Shown: positions 1 to 8,798 of the stretch, piece after piece | Layout of the letters: every line of letters starts with the position of its first letter | How positions within the stretch are numbered: position 1 is the stretch's first letter | Assembly (NCBI GenBank): GCA_029776205.1 | Contig: JAKOTQ010000034.1 | Location: 1 to 37,527 of the forward strand | Origin: Bacillota bacterium | GTDB lineage: Bacteria; Bacillota; UBA4882; UBA8346 | Length of the DNA: 37,527 nucleotides | Direction: 5' to 3' | Translations under genes and position numbers: made by a program | The notes under the pieces: model-generated | What the model saw: only the letters and a program-made list of their open reading frames with translations | Told to the model about the DNA's origin: nothing | Database searches by the model: none

Positions 1-1694
1 TGGGTATAATAATCCACATTGACTTTTTCCACATAGGAAATCTTTTGGGGCACATTCATTTCTTTGACAAAATAGGTCTCCCCGTCATGCAGATAGATGG
101 CTTCCGTATAAATCTGCTGATAAGCGCTGAGCTCCTCCAAGGTGCCGATGACCTTAGGCGGATCAATCGAGGTATCCACGATGGTGAAAACATTATCCGA
201 TATATTCCTGAGGCTGACGTCAGCCGCAGGAAAGCCGGGGCTCCGCCAGTGCCATTTGGAACCGATGGGCTTCAGTTCGCCCGCTTCCCGGAGGAGCTCC
301 AATAAGGCCGAGGCATACTCGCCAAAATCGTAACAATCACCGGCCCCCACCGGCGCTTCAAACGCCGCGCTGCGCAGGTGACCCAGTAAGATATGGGGGT
401 TGTTGGGGTCCACCACCGCTGCTTCCGGGTTTCGCTCAAAGAAATAATGGGTATTTTTGATTAAATATTGATCGATGGGATTTTGGTGCGGAATAAAGAT
501 TACCAGCGAGTCTTCGCCGGCCCGGCCCACCCGGCCCGCCTGTTGCCAGGTGGAAGCAATGGTTCCGGGATACCCCACGATCAGGCAAGCCTCCAACTGC
601 CCGATGTCGATCCCAAGTTCCAAAGCATTGGTGCTGGTCACGCCCAACAATTCTCCGGAAAAAAGCTGTTGCTCGATCTCCCGACGTTCTTCCGGAAGGT
701 ATCCTCCGCGGTAGGCCCGGATCCGTTTTGCCAATGACGGGCTGTCCTTGGTCAATTGGTCCTGGATATAACGGTAAATCAGCTCCGTCACCACCCGCGC
801 TTTGGCGAAGGTAATGGTGGGAATCCGTTCTTTGATCAATTCCGTCATCAACAGGGCGGCTTCCGTATTGGCACTTTTCCGCTCCGTTTTGCCGGCGTCC
901 AAATAAGGGGGATTCCAAAAGACGAAATATTTGCGGCCTCGGGGCGCACCGTCGCAGTCGATGAGCCGCATCGTGCAACCGGTTAGCTCTTCTGCGTGTT
1001 GCCGCGGATTGTTAATGGTCGCAGACGTACCGATAAATACGGGGTTGCTTCCATAGTGACGGCAAATTCGCTTCAATCGTCGAATGACATTGGCCACATT
1101 GGAACCAAAGACCCCGCGATAGGTATGGATCTCATCAATCACCACATATTTGAGATTCGCGAAAAAGCTTGACCAGGATGGATGTTTGGGCAATATCCCC
1201 TGATGCAGCATATCTGGATTGGTCAGCACAAAATTGCCGCTGTCCCGCAGTTTTTTACGGCTATTTACCGGAGTGTCCCCGTCATAGGTTCCCATGACCG
1301 GAAGAGGGCCTTCGTAATTTTCCAGCAAACGGCTCCAGGTTTTTAATTGATCTTGAGCTAATGCTTTGGTAGGGTATAAAAACAACGCCCGGGAACGGGG
1401 ATCTGCCAAAAAACTTTCTAAAACGGGCAGTTGATAACAGAGAGTTTTCCCGCTAGCCGTCCCGGTAACCACCACCGTATGTTCCCCTTGACGAGCCGCA
1501 TTCACCGCCTCAGCCTGATGCCGATAAAGTTGGGTGATTCCCCGGGCTGCAAGCAACGATCGAACTGTCTCTGAAAGGGGCGGCTCCGCTTGGCCGTATA
1601 CCGGTTCACGGCTTCCCAACTCCTTCACGAAAACGATCTGATCCTGATAATAGGGACTGGAGGTTATATGATTTAAAAAACGTTGAACGTTCAT
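1..1694 (-). CDS. DEAD/DEAH-box ATP-dependent helicase, MrfA/YprA type (3' end outside window)
   Basis: Superfamily 2 helicase running off the left edge; 564 codons are visible and no in-frame stop was met where I checked. Visible motifs: Walker A TGTASGKT (residues 78-84 region), Ia PTKALAQDQ, the DEAD-box equivalent DEIH (187-190), motif III SAT, and motif VI WQQAGRVGRAGE (383 onward). This order and the downstream 'EKVNVDYY' segment match the MrfA (YprA) family, which in Bacillus subtilis is about 750 residues and acts with an exonuclease partner in repair of mitomycin C damage; the missing C-terminus would carry the cysteine-rich DUF1998 domain. The ATG at 1694 follows AAGGTG. It lies 72 bp downstream of the FAD oxidoreductase on the same strand and may be cotranscribed with it. 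Family identity is firm, the exact repair role is inferred. Confidence 0.88.
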   Translation of the reverse strand, partial: MNVQRFLNHITSSPYYQDQIVFVKELGSREPVYGQAEPPLSETVRSLLAARGITQLYRHQAEAVNAARQGEHTVVVTGTASGKTLCYQLPVLESFLADPRSRALFLYPTKALAQDQLKTWSRLLENYEGPLPVMGTYDGDTPVNSRKKLRDSGNFVLTNPDMLHQGILPKHPSWSSFFANLKYVVIDEIHTYRGVFGSNVANVIRRLKRICRHYGSNPVFIGTSATINNPRQHAEELTGCTMRLIDCDGAPRGRKYFVFWNPPYLDAGKTERKSANTEAALLMTELIKERIPTITFAKARVVTELIYRYIQDQLTKDSPSLAKRIRAYRGGYLPEERREIEQQLFSGELLGVTSTNALELGIDIGQLEACLIVGYPGTIASTWQQAGRVGRAGEDSLVIFIPHQNPIDQYLIKNTHYFFERNPEAAVVDPNNPHILLGHLRSAAFEAPVGAGDCYDFGEYASALLELLREAGELKPIGSKWHWRSPGFPAADVSLRNISDNVFTIVDTSIDPPKVIGTLEELSAYQQIYTEAIYLHDGETYFVKEMNVPQKISYVEKVNVDYYT

Positions 1695-1766
1695 TGTTAC
1701 ACCTTATTTTTTTCGTTTCCGGAAGTATTCTACACACCTCCTGCCCCTCCCTGCTTTAAAACCAAA

Positions 1767-2996
1767 TCAACTTTGGCGTTCAAGCTGACGTCGGAGATGA
1801 GAAAGGAGACCGTCGACGGAGACTGTAGTCCAATCGCGGCCATTAACTTCCACTTCCTTTTCAATGGCGCGTTTCAACAGATTGGAGCGGTTAAGATCGC
1901 CGATGACAATTGCGCCGACAATCCGGTTTTCACGGATAAAAATCCGGCTGTATCGATTGGCCTGAATATCTTCCTCAATCACCGAAAAGGTATCATTGCT
2001 TTCCACAATGGTCCCCATGGAAAATACCCCAAGCTGAAAAGCATTTAAAACCGTCACCGGAACCACCGGGCGGTAAAATAACGGATAATGTACCATATTG
2101 GAGCCGGCCACTTTCCCCTGGGCCATGGCTATACTCCACAACCCGCCGACCCGTCCCATATATTCGGCCACATCTCCGGCAGCATAGATATTAGGGATAT
2201 TGGTTTGCATCGTATCATCCACCAACACGCCGCGGTCTCTTTTAATGGAGGTGCCCTCCAAAATATCCAAATTAGATCGAATCCCCGTTGCATAAATCAC
2301 CATGTCACAGTCGATCCGTTGGCCGTCTGCCGTAACCACGCCTTCACATGCCTGTTCGCCACAGGCTTTTGTGATCCGGGTATCGGTTAATACTTGAACA
2401 CCGAAGGCCTCCATACTTTTTTTCACAATGGCGGCAGCCGCCTCATCCAGTTGATTGGGAAAGAGTCGCGGCCCAATTTCTACCACCAATACTTTCTTTT
2501 GGTGTTGACACAACGCCCAGGCCGTCTCGATCCCCTGAACGCCACCGCCAATATTGACGATCCTGGATTTCTCCAGTACCCGCTTTTGGATCCGCCGGGC
2601 ATCAGCTAACGTCCTCAACGTATAAAGATCGCCGGCCAGGCCCGTTTCCAGCGGCGGCGGATTGTTAGCCGCTCCGTTGGCTAGCAGCAGACTATCATAC
2701 ATATCGCAGGAGCCATCCGCTAACCATAGGGTCTGCTGGTCCGGGGCGATCCGCACCACTTTCCGGCCAGGATAAAAGTTCACCCGATGGGTTTCATACC
2801 ATGCTTTCGTTTGAATGAGCAATCCGTCTTCCGCAAGGTTTCCCATCAGGTTTTTGCTTAGTTTTAATCGGTAATAAGGATAAAAAGGTTCTTCCCCGTA
2901 TACTGTAATATCAATCGACGGATTATGTTCCCGAATGGTTTTAATGGCATGAACTGCCGCCACTCCAGCCCCAACGATAATGATTTTTTTTCGCAT
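1767..2996 (-). CDS. NAD(P)/FAD-dependent oxidoreductase (rubredoxin reductase/NirB N-terminal-like)
   Basis: 409-residue flavoprotein of the pyridine nucleotide-disulfide oxidoreductase class I fold. The N-terminal FAD dinucleotide site is IIIVGAGVAAVHA (residues 5-17). A second Rossmann motif, NIGGGVQGIETAW (about 147-159), binds NAD(P)H, and the FAD-closing motif is IYAAGDVAEY (about 270). The redox-active CxxC of disulfide reductases is absent, so it should pass electrons to a separate partner such as rubredoxin, ferredoxin or a nitrite reductase. No partner is encoded next to it. The start is well supported by GGAGGCGG upstream. It is divergent from ubiE, and the helicase lies 72 bp downstream on the same strand. 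The substrate cannot be assigned from sequence alone. Confidence 0.85.
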   Translation of the reverse strand: MRKKIIIVGAGVAAVHAIKTIREHNPSIDITVYGEEPFYPYYRLKLSKNLMGNLAEDGLLIQTKAWYETHRVNFYPGRKVVRIAPDQQTLWLADGSCDMYDSLLLANGAANNPPPLETGLAGDLYTLRTLADARRIQKRVLEKSRIVNIGGGVQGIETAWALCQHQKKVLVVEIGPRLFPNQLDEAAAAIVKKSMEAFGVQVLTDTRITKACGEQACEGVVTADGQRIDCDMVIYATGIRSNLDILEGTSIKRDRGVLVDDTMQTNIPNIYAAGDVAEYMGRVGGLWSIAMAQGKVAGSNMVHYPLFYRPVVPVTVLNAFQLGVFSMGTIVESNDTFSVIEEDIQANRYSRIFIRENRIVGAIVIGDLNRSNLLKRAIEKEVEVNGRDWTTVSVDGLLSHLRRQLERQS

Positions 2997-3132
2997 CTGA
3001 GCCGCCTCCTGTCATCGATAGTATATGTGTTCCCTGTTTTCCCTATCTCCCCTATTTGGCGGTATCTGGAATTTTCCGAATGACTGCATCAACTCTCGCA
3101 TAAAAATAGAAAAACTTCACCGGAGGACTTCT

Positions 3133-3864
3133 ATGTTCAGAATGAACTCCATTTCATCGATGAAGGAACAACAGATTTATGAATTCTTCAACAGCATCGC
3201 TCCCCGCTATGACATCACCAACTCCTTGATGAGCTGGGGAATCCACCATCATTGGCGAAAACAATTGATCCACAGCCTGTCCCTTCCCAAAAACTGTAAA
3301 ATTATGGATTTATGCTGCGGTACCGGTGCTGTGACTCTGGATTTGGCCCAGCTGGCTGGCCCCGGCAGCCTGGTGGTTGGCGTCGATTTTTCTGAAGTCA
3401 TGCTTTCCATCGCAAGACAGCGCCTATCCGGCCACCCATTTCAAAAGCAGATCCAATGGATCGTTGCTAACGCTCTGGAGCTGCCCTTTTCAGACCAATC
3501 CTTCGACTGTATCACCATCGCCTACGGACTCCGTAACGTCACAGATATCCTTCGGGCCCTTCGCGAAATGAGGCGGGTACTCAAAGTCGGAGGCCAAATC
3601 GCCATTCTCGAAATGGCCGTCCCGGTACATCCGGTAGTCAAACGCCTTCACGAACGATATCTTAGCGGTTGGGTCCCCTTTTTGGGCCATCTCATCACCA
3701 ATTATCGAAAGCCCTATCAATACCTGCATGAATCCATCCGGGCCTTTCCCCAACCAGAGCAGATCTGTAAGCTCCTTGAAGATATCGGTTTTGCCAACAT
3801 CCAATGCCAACGTTTAACCTGGGGTATTGTCGCTCTTTATACCGGACAAAGAAAAACGCCATAA
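3133..3864 (+). CDS. ubiE: Demethylmenaquinone methyltransferase (UbiE/MenG)
   Basis: SAM-dependent class I methyltransferase of 243 residues that adds the C-methyl group to demethylmenaquinone in the last step of menaquinone synthesis. Visible: the family N-terminus IYEFFNSIAPRYD, SAM motif I MDLCCGTGAVTLDLA, the acidic loop GVDFSEVM, and the UbiE signature around YGLRNVTD, followed by MRRVLKVGGQ. The frame is open 36 codons further upstream, but the ATG at 3133 has GGAGG seven bases before it and gives the usual family length, so I use it. No other menaquinone gene is in the window, so the gene stands alone between an oxidoreductase and a DUF378 gene. It suggests the organism makes menaquinone despite its anaerobic look. 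Confidence 0.92.
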   Translation: MFRMNSISSMKEQQIYEFFNSIAPRYDITNSLMSWGIHHHWRKQLIHSLSLPKNCKIMDLCCGTGAVTLDLAQLAGPGSLVVGVDFSEVMLSIARQRLSGHPFQKQIQWIVANALELPFSDQSFDCITIAYGLRNVTDILRALREMRRVLKVGGQIAILEMAVPVHPVVKRLHERYLSGWVPFLGHLITNYRKPYQYLHESIRAFPQPEQICKLLEDIGFANIQCQRLTWGIVALYTGQRKTP

Positions 3865-3891
3865 TGGAAAAACGGTATTTCAACCCTCTAT

Positions 3892-3918
3892 AAAAAAAGT
3901 TTCCCGGATAACCGGGAA
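3892..3918 (-). terminator. Intrinsic terminator of the DUF378 gene
   Basis: The stem TTCCCGG/CCGGGAA (3901-3907 with 3912-3918) is followed on the minus strand by a run of seven T (3892-3898). It lies just after the DUF378 stop codon and also faces the end of ubiE, so it may stop both strands, though the T run favours the minus strand. Confidence 0.8.
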
Positions 3919-3955
3919 TTCTCTTTGTAAAACATCACATTGTTTATTACTATAC

Positions 3956-4159
3956 TCAGACTTTTTCCCGGACATCACGTTCCCGGAATAAAAAGCTGAT
4001 CGCATACAATCCGGCGATTCCGACCAACGTATATACTGCCCGGCTGAGCCATGCATCCTGTCCCCCGAACAACGAAGCCACCAGATCAAACCTAAACACC
4101 CCAACCAGCAGCCAATTTAACGCGCCAATAATGACCAGTACCAACGCTAGTTTGTCCAT
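3956..4159 (-). CDS. DUF378 small membrane protein (YuzA-like)
   Basis: Small integral membrane protein of 67 residues with two hydrophobic segments, roughly residues 3-23 and 40-58, separated by a short loop containing FGGQDAW. The N-terminal pattern 'ALVLVIIGALNWLLVG' is characteristic of the DUF378 family, whose function is unknown. I place the start at the ATG at 4159, preceded by GGAGTGG; a GTG three codons earlier (4168) overlaps that ribosome binding site. A strong terminator follows. It faces ubiE and is divergent from aguA. Confidence 0.82.
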   Translation of the reverse strand: MDKLALVLVIIGALNWLLVGVFRFDLVASLFGGQDAWLSRAVYTLVGIAGLYAISFLFRERDVREKV

Positions 4160-4261
4160 ATGTACCACTCCATTCCATTTTCAACTTTATCTTAGGATTT
4201 CCAATTTTAGCTCATGCTTATGCACTGCCTTTACCACAGCTGTTTCCTTGTAAATTCGCTA

Positions 4262-4290
4262 TTGTTTCTTCATCTGTTTATGTTTACAAT
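4262..4290 (+). promoter_or_regulatory. Sigma-A-type promoter of the aguAB operon
   Basis: The -35 box TTGTTT (4262-4267) and -10 box TACAAT (4285-4290) are separated by 17 bp, about 60 bp upstream of the aguA start. Five of six -10 bases match consensus. Confidence 0.6.
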
Positions 4291-4353
4291 AGTATGGAAA
4301 TTAATAATCCAGAAAATTTTTCCTAAAGATATCGAAATCAATGAGGTGCTCTG

Positions 4354-5376
4354 ATGTTACCGATTGAATCCGGATTTATGATGCCTCCCGAATGGGCCCG
4401 GCATCAGCGGACCATCATGGAATGGCCGGTTAAAGAAGCCCTATGGCCGGAACCTTTTTGCGAAATACTACCGGCCTATGCCGAGATCGTCAATACCATC
4501 GCCCGGTTCGAACCGGTTACCCTCTTGGTCAATCCCCATCTGGCAGACGAAGCTCGGACGTTTTGCCACCACAATGTTGAAATTCTCCCCGTCAAGCATA
4601 ATGATTCCTGGGCCCGGGATAACGGTCCCACATTTATCGTGAACCCTCAGGGAGAATTGGCCGGAATTAACTGGATCTTTAACGGCTGGGGCGGTAAATA
4701 TCCATCCGAAGACGATAACCGTGTCGCATCCATACTGCTTAGCCATTGGAACTTACGGCAATTCGATGCACCATTGGTGATGGAAGGCGGCTCCTTCCAT
4801 GTGGACGGCGAGGGTACGTTACTCACCACGGAAGAATGCCTTTTAAATCCCAACCGAAATCCCGGCTTAACCCGAAAAGAGATTGAGACATACTTACAAA
4901 AATACCTGAACGTTTCCAAAATCATTTGGTTAAAACGGGGCTGGGTCGGCGATGATACGGATGGCCATATCGATAACGTAGCCTGCTTTGCCAAACCGGG
5001 GACCATCATCACCCAAATCTGTTCTGATCCGAAAGATCCGAATTATGCCATCTCCCAGGAAAACCTGGAGATTTTACAGAGGGAAACCGATGCTAAAGGC
5101 CGGAAGTTCGACATCATCACTATCGAGCAACCTCAAGCTACTTATTATCAAGATGTTCGGTTAACTTTAAGTTATTTAAATTTCTACTTTGTCAACAACG
5201 GGATCATCTTGCCGGTTTTCGGCGGAGTTCATTCAGAAACGGACAAAAATGCCATCGCCGTATTGCAAAAGGTATTTCCGGAACGTACCATCGTCCCCGT
5301 CAACGGCCTAATCATCGCCCGGGGCGGCGGCAACGTACATTGTCTCACGCAGCAGGTACCGGATCCTGCATCCTGA
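4354..5376 (+). CDS. aguA: Agmatine deiminase
   Basis: Hydrolyses agmatine to N-carbamoylputrescine and ammonia, the first step of the agmatine route to putrescine. The 340 residues contain the guanidine-modifying enzyme signatures DSWARDNGP (84-92), MEGGSFHVDGEG (143-154), GDDTDGHIDN (199-208) and the C-terminal GGGNVHCLTQQ, in which Cys330 is the expected nucleophile. Length is slightly under the usual 360 or so, but all catalytic blocks are present. The ATG at 4354 follows GAGGTG. aguB begins 79 bp downstream on the same strand, so the two steps are coded together. A sigma-A-type promoter lies upstream. Confidence 0.95.
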   Translation: MLPIESGFMMPPEWARHQRTIMEWPVKEALWPEPFCEILPAYAEIVNTIARFEPVTLLVNPHLADEARTFCHHNVEILPVKHNDSWARDNGPTFIVNPQGELAGINWIFNGWGGKYPSEDDNRVASILLSHWNLRQFDAPLVMEGGSFHVDGEGTLLTTEECLLNPNRNPGLTRKEIETYLQKYLNVSKIIWLKRGWVGDDTDGHIDNVACFAKPGTIITQICSDPKDPNYAISQENLEILQRETDAKGRKFDIITIEQPQATYYQDVRLTLSYLNFYFVNNGIILPVFGGVHSETDKNAIAVLQKVFPERTIVPVNGLIIARGGGNVHCLTQQVPDPAS

Positions 5377-5455
5377 AAATAAGGGTACACCGAACACCAG
5401 AAGCTTCAATCTTTAACTGTCACCTGTAAACTATTTAACGAACGGAGTTGATAGT

Positions 5456-6322
5456 ATGCGGAATGTGGTGGTTGCGGCTACACAAATGAGTTGCACCTGG
5501 AATATTGCTGAAAATATTGCCCGGGCGGAGAAGATGGTATATGAAGCAGCTGCTTCCGGAGCTCAGATCATCTTACTGCAGGAGTTGTTTGAGACCCCCT
5601 ATTTTTGTCAGGAAAAAAATCCGGATTATTTTAAATATGCGACTACGCCCGAAGAAAATCAGGCCATTCGTCATTTTGCCCAATTAGCCAAAACATTGAA
5701 GGTGGTTCTCCCCATCAGTTTTTACGAACATCATTCAACCGGCAACTACAATTCAGTAGCTGTCATTGACGCCGATGGCGAAATATTGGGCATTTATCGA
5801 AAAACCCACATCCCTTATGGCCCCGGATATGAAGAAACCTTTTACTTTCAACCGGGAGATACCGGGTTTAAAGTCTGGAAAACCCGTTACGGTACGATAG
5901 GAGTCGGGATTTGCTGGGATCAATGGTTTAGCGAAGCGGCCCGTTCCATGTCGCTGCTCGGTGCGGAACTGCTCCTCTATCCGACGGCTATCGGCTCCGA
6001 ACCCCAGGAACCGGACGTGGACTCCAAGAACCACTGGCAATTGGTGATGCAAGGACATGCTGCCGCCAATATCACACCTGTCATCGCCTCCAACCGGGTT
6101 GGCACGGAAACCGTTGGAAACTCCACAATCACCTTTTATGGCTCATCGTTTATCACCAATGAAATTGGAGAAAAAATCGCCGAAGCGGACCGCTCCTCGG
6201 AAACCATTCTTCTTGCCGAATTTGATTTAGATCGGATCGCTGCATACCGGGAGTATTGGGGAATCCATAAAGGGCGTCGGCCGGAGATGTACAAAGAGAT
6301 CATCAAACAAAAGACACAATAA
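5456..6322 (+). CDS. aguB: N-carbamoylputrescine amidase
   Basis: Nitrilase-superfamily amidohydrolase of 288 residues that converts N-carbamoylputrescine to putrescine, CO2 and ammonia. The catalytic triad is visible as Glu43 (LLQELFETPYF), Lys116 (YRKTHIPYGPGYEE) and Cys153 (GVGICWDQWF). The active-site surroundings and the ending WGIHKGRRPEMY are typical of the carbamoylputrescine branch rather than of beta-ureidopropionase. It follows aguA and is followed after 37 bp by an esterase gene. The start has an upstream AACGGAG-type site. This pair gives putrescine, which speE (13.5-14.4 kb) could extend to spermidine. Confidence 0.95.
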   Translation: MRNVVVAATQMSCTWNIAENIARAEKMVYEAAASGAQIILLQELFETPYFCQEKNPDYFKYATTPEENQAIRHFAQLAKTLKVVLPISFYEHHSTGNYNSVAVIDADGEILGIYRKTHIPYGPGYEETFYFQPGDTGFKVWKTRYGTIGVGICWDQWFSEAARSMSLLGAELLLYPTAIGSEPQEPDVDSKNHWQLVMQGHAAANITPVIASNRVGTETVGNSTITFYGSSFITNEIGEKIAEADRSSETILLAEFDLDRIAAYREYWGIHKGRRPEMYKEIIKQKTQ

Positions 6323-6359
6323 CCGAATGTTCCATCACTTCGAATAGGGAGGCCCTAAA

Positions 6360-7136
6360 ATGGCTTGGCTTCATGTTCATTATCACTCTGAAGTTTTGGA
6401 GATGCCGACAGCGATGGAGGTACTCCTTCCTGAGTTCATTGCCGGAAAGGACCGCCGCGTTGACACTCCGGGCCCATATCCAACTCTATATCTGCTGCAT
6501 GGCATGGGCGACGACCATACAGCCTGGATGCGGCGTACCAGCATCGAACGATATCTCGAAAGATTACCTTTAGCTGTTGTGATGCCAGCCGGCCAACTTG
6601 GATGGTATACCGATATGGCTTGCGGCAAACGATATTTTACATTTATCACGGAAGAACTTCCCCGGATTTGCGAGCGGATGTTTCCTCTCTCCCCCACCCG
6701 CCGGGATCGTTTTATTGCCGGAATCTCTATGGGCGGATATGGCGCTATTAAAGCCGGCTTACGAGCTCCCGATGTTTTCGGGAAAGCCGCATCTCTTTCA
6801 GGGGCTGTCGACATTCAGAATACTTTAAGCCGGCTCGATCCCCAACTTGCTCAGGATGTCTTCGGAAATACCAACGAGATAAAAGGCAGTCGGAATGATC
6901 TTTTTACAGTTGCCAAGGATCTAGCCAATGCCAGTACTTCCTGTCCTGAACTTTATCTCTGGTGCGGCACAGATGACTATTTTTATCCAGATAATCTCCG
7001 CTTCAAGAGCCACTTGGCCCAATTGAACCTTCCCTTTACCTATGAAGAAGGTCCCGGGGATCACCAGTGGGAACATTGGGACCGCCAGCTTAAACGACTC
7101 ATTGAATGGATCATGCTTCCGTCCAAAACCGGTTGA
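6360..7136 (+). CDS. Alpha/beta-hydrolase esterase of the EstA/esterase D family (copy 1)
   Basis: 258-residue serine esterase. The oxyanion-hole segment is YLLHGMGDDHTAW (44-56), the nucleophile elbow GISMGG puts Ser at 123, the acid is probably the Asp in WCGTDDYFYPDN, and the His is in GPGDHQWEHW near the C-terminus. The family includes tributyrin esterase, S-formylglutathione hydrolase and carbohydrate acetyl or feruloyl esterases, so the substrate is open. No signal peptide is seen, so it acts in the cytoplasm. GGGAGG precedes the ATG at 6360. A paralogue follows 28 bp downstream, and both seem to belong to the aguAB transcript. Confidence 0.85.
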   Translation: MAWLHVHYHSEVLEMPTAMEVLLPEFIAGKDRRVDTPGPYPTLYLLHGMGDDHTAWMRRTSIERYLERLPLAVVMPAGQLGWYTDMACGKRYFTFITEELPRICERMFPLSPTRRDRFIAGISMGGYGAIKAGLRAPDVFGKAASLSGAVDIQNTLSRLDPQLAQDVFGNTNEIKGSRNDLFTVAKDLANASTSCPELYLWCGTDDYFYPDNLRFKSHLAQLNLPFTYEEGPGDHQWEHWDRQLKRLIEWIMLPSKTG

Positions 7137-7164
7137 TAAGATCCAAATGAAAGGAGAAACACCC

Positions 7165-7965
7165 TTGGCCCGGATCGAAACACATATTCACTCAGACGTA
7201 TTGGCAATGGATACCACAGTCAATATCATCCTGCCGCAAGAACGGCAGCCTTACACTGAAGACCGCCGCCTAAAGGTACTTTGGCTCTTACACGGAGGTT
7301 CAGGCGATGAAACAGCCTGGCTACGGATGAGCGCCGCAGAGCGCTATGCGGTGGATTATGGTATCGCTTTAGTCGTTCCCAATGGCATGCATTCCTGTTT
7401 TACCGATATGGCTCATGGTGGGCGTTTTTTCACCTACCTGACGGAAGAGCTTCCGTTGATCCTAAGTCACTTATTTCCACAGTTATCGACGGAACGCTCG
7501 GATAATTATATTGCCGGATATTCCAACGGCGGTTTTGGCTGCTTAAAAGCTGGTCTTAGCTGCCCCCACCGCTATGCAGCTATCGGCGCCTTCTCAGCCG
7601 GAAATAAAGCCGATGTCCCCTTTGCGAAGGACAGCTCGCACCGTTCCCATCTCCGTATATTAGCTTTTGGCGATGGCGATCTGAAAAATACTGAAAATGA
7701 CCTGCAATATCTGGCCATGCAGGCATTAACCAAAAAAGCCCCTCTTCCTGCCATTTATCACGCCTGCGGTCAGCTCGATCCCTGGCGGGATCTAAACCAA
7801 ATCCTCCAGCGTTTCTTCAGCGAACTGGAAGGCAACCCTTTTCATTACACCTATCACGAGGCGGAAGGCTTGGGCCATACGTGGGATTTCTGGGAGATGG
7901 AACTTCCGCGTTTTCTCGACTGGATCGGGTTAAAAAGAGAGCCTGGAAAATTCCTCGCCTTATGA
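7165..7965 (+). CDS. Alpha/beta-hydrolase esterase of the EstA/esterase D family (copy 2)
   Basis: Paralogue of the preceding gene, 266 residues. I choose the TTG start at 7165 because AAGGAG lies eight bases upstream and because the protein then aligns from residue 1 with copy 1 (ARIETHIHSDVL against AWLHVHYHSEVL). A longer frame would begin inside copy 1 and lacks this support. Visible are LLHGGSGDETAW, the nucleophile elbow GYSNGG with Ser120, Asp in GQLDPW and His in GLGHTWDFW. The elbow differs from the GISMGG of copy 1, so substrate preference may have diverged. No export signal is seen. The gene runs head-on into sspH with only 10 bp between stop codons. Confidence 0.83.
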   Translation: MARIETHIHSDVLAMDTTVNIILPQERQPYTEDRRLKVLWLLHGGSGDETAWLRMSAAERYAVDYGIALVVPNGMHSCFTDMAHGGRFFTYLTEELPLILSHLFPQLSTERSDNYIAGYSNGGFGCLKAGLSCPHRYAAIGAFSAGNKADVPFAKDSSHRSHLRILAFGDGDLKNTENDLQYLAMQALTKKAPLPAIYHACGQLDPWRDLNQILQRFFSELEGNPFHYTYHEAEGLGHTWDFWEMELPRFLDWIGLKREPGKFLAL

Positions 7966-8013
7966 AAAAACTTCGTCAATCTTCCATAAGGTTTTCCAAA
8001 GGAACTTCCAGGC
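7941..8013. terminator. Long inverted repeat across the convergent ends of esterase 2 and sspH
   Basis: Nested arms GCCTGGAA/TTCCAGGC (7941-7948 with 8006-8013) and CCTTATG/CATAAGG (7958-7964 with 7985-7991) surround an A-rich loop. The arms lie within the last codons of both genes, so the structure probably serves as a shared transcript end or mRNA 3' stabiliser. Confidence 0.5.
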
Positions 8014-8152
8014 GTTCATCATTGAAGAGATTGATTACTTCCGCAGTCTCCCTGTCAGCATGCAACTGCTCCAGCCAAACCGGTGCATTTTCATAACTGA
8101 CACTAATGACACCATGAGACTCCATAATCTCCTTGGCCCGTTGATAATCCAT
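7976..8152 (-). CDS. sspH: Small acid-soluble spore protein, H type
   Basis: A 58-residue protein reading MDYQRAKEIMESHGVI at its start, then a central VSYENAPVWLEQL and the ending VPLENLMED. This matches the pattern of Bacillus SspH: an N-terminal 'RAKEI' helix, a 'VxYxGxPVxI' strand and a terminal 'VPLxNLME'. SspH-type proteins are packed in the forespore core. GGAAGGAG lies upstream of the ATG at 8152. It is monocistronic as far as can be seen, and its stop faces the end of the second esterase. It is direct evidence that the organism sporulates. I recognise the family from the pattern and could not run an alignment. Confidence 0.85.
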   Translation of the reverse strand: MDYQRAKEIMESHGVISVSYENAPVWLEQLHADRETAEVINLFNDERLEVPLENLMED

Positions 8153-8263
8153 CCCGATTCTCCTTCCAAATTATTCTTGATATTAGTATCATCCGGATGG
8201 AGTGGGATATTCACATAATCATTCATAGTGCACAATGCACAGTTCACGGGCCAAATTCTTAAT

Positions 8264-8773
8264 TTAAGAACTTTGACTAAAATTCTCCGCCAAATCCACC
8301 AGCGCTTTACCGGTCACCCGGTACACTGTCCAATCCTCCATGGGCTGAGCTCCCATCTTCCGATAAAAGCGGATCGCCGGTTCATTAGCATCCAGGCACC
8401 ACCATTCCAAACGGCCACAATCACGTTCGATAGTAAGCTTGGCCAAAAAAGCAAGCATTAACTTACCGATCCCCTGGCCACGATAGGCCGTTTTAACATA
8501 CAGATCCTCAAGATAAATACCGGGCCGTCCTAAAAAAGTCGAGAAGTTATGAAAAAAGAGGGCAAAACTCACCGGTTCCCCCTGATATTCTCCGATCACC
8601 ACTTCAGCCGCCCTGCGCCGAAACAGTGAATCATGAAGGATTTCCTCCGTCGCCGTAACCTCATGGAGGAGTTTCTCATATGTAGCCAGCTCTTTAATAA
8701 ATTCCAGGATAAGACCGGTATCTTCCGGTTCAGCAAACCGAATCATAAAACCTGGCAACGGACTTTTAATCAT
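8264..8773 (-). CDS. GNAT N-acetyltransferase, diamine acetyltransferase-like
   Basis: 169-residue GNAT enzyme. The acetyl-CoA loop is RGQGIG (98-103), preceded by YLEDLYV and followed by the conserved CGRLEWWCLDANEPAIRFYRKMGA. This combination, with FALFFHNFSTF upstream, is typical of the diamine (spermidine/spermine or thialysine) acetyltransferase branch. Acetylation of polyamines would fit the nearby aguA, aguB and speE, but that is inference. The start at 8773 follows GGGGAGG; an internal ATG nine codons later is less well placed. A hairpin lies between it and the upstream sleB gene, so the two are probably separate units. Confidence 0.83.
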   Translation of the reverse strand: MIKSPLPGFMIRFAEPEDTGLILEFIKELATYEKLLHEVTATEEILHDSLFRRRAAEVVIGEYQGEPVSFALFFHNFSTFLGRPGIYLEDLYVKTAYRGQGIGKLMLAFLAKLTIERDCGRLEWWCLDANEPAIRFYRKMGAQPMEDWTVYRVTGKALVDLAENFSQSS

Positions 8774-8798
8774 CGTTAAACCTCCCCATCATCATTCG

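Noticed and set aside
436-978. 180-codon open frame on the minus strand
   Set aside because: It lies inside the helicase gene in another frame. The helicase frame is open and carries all motifs.
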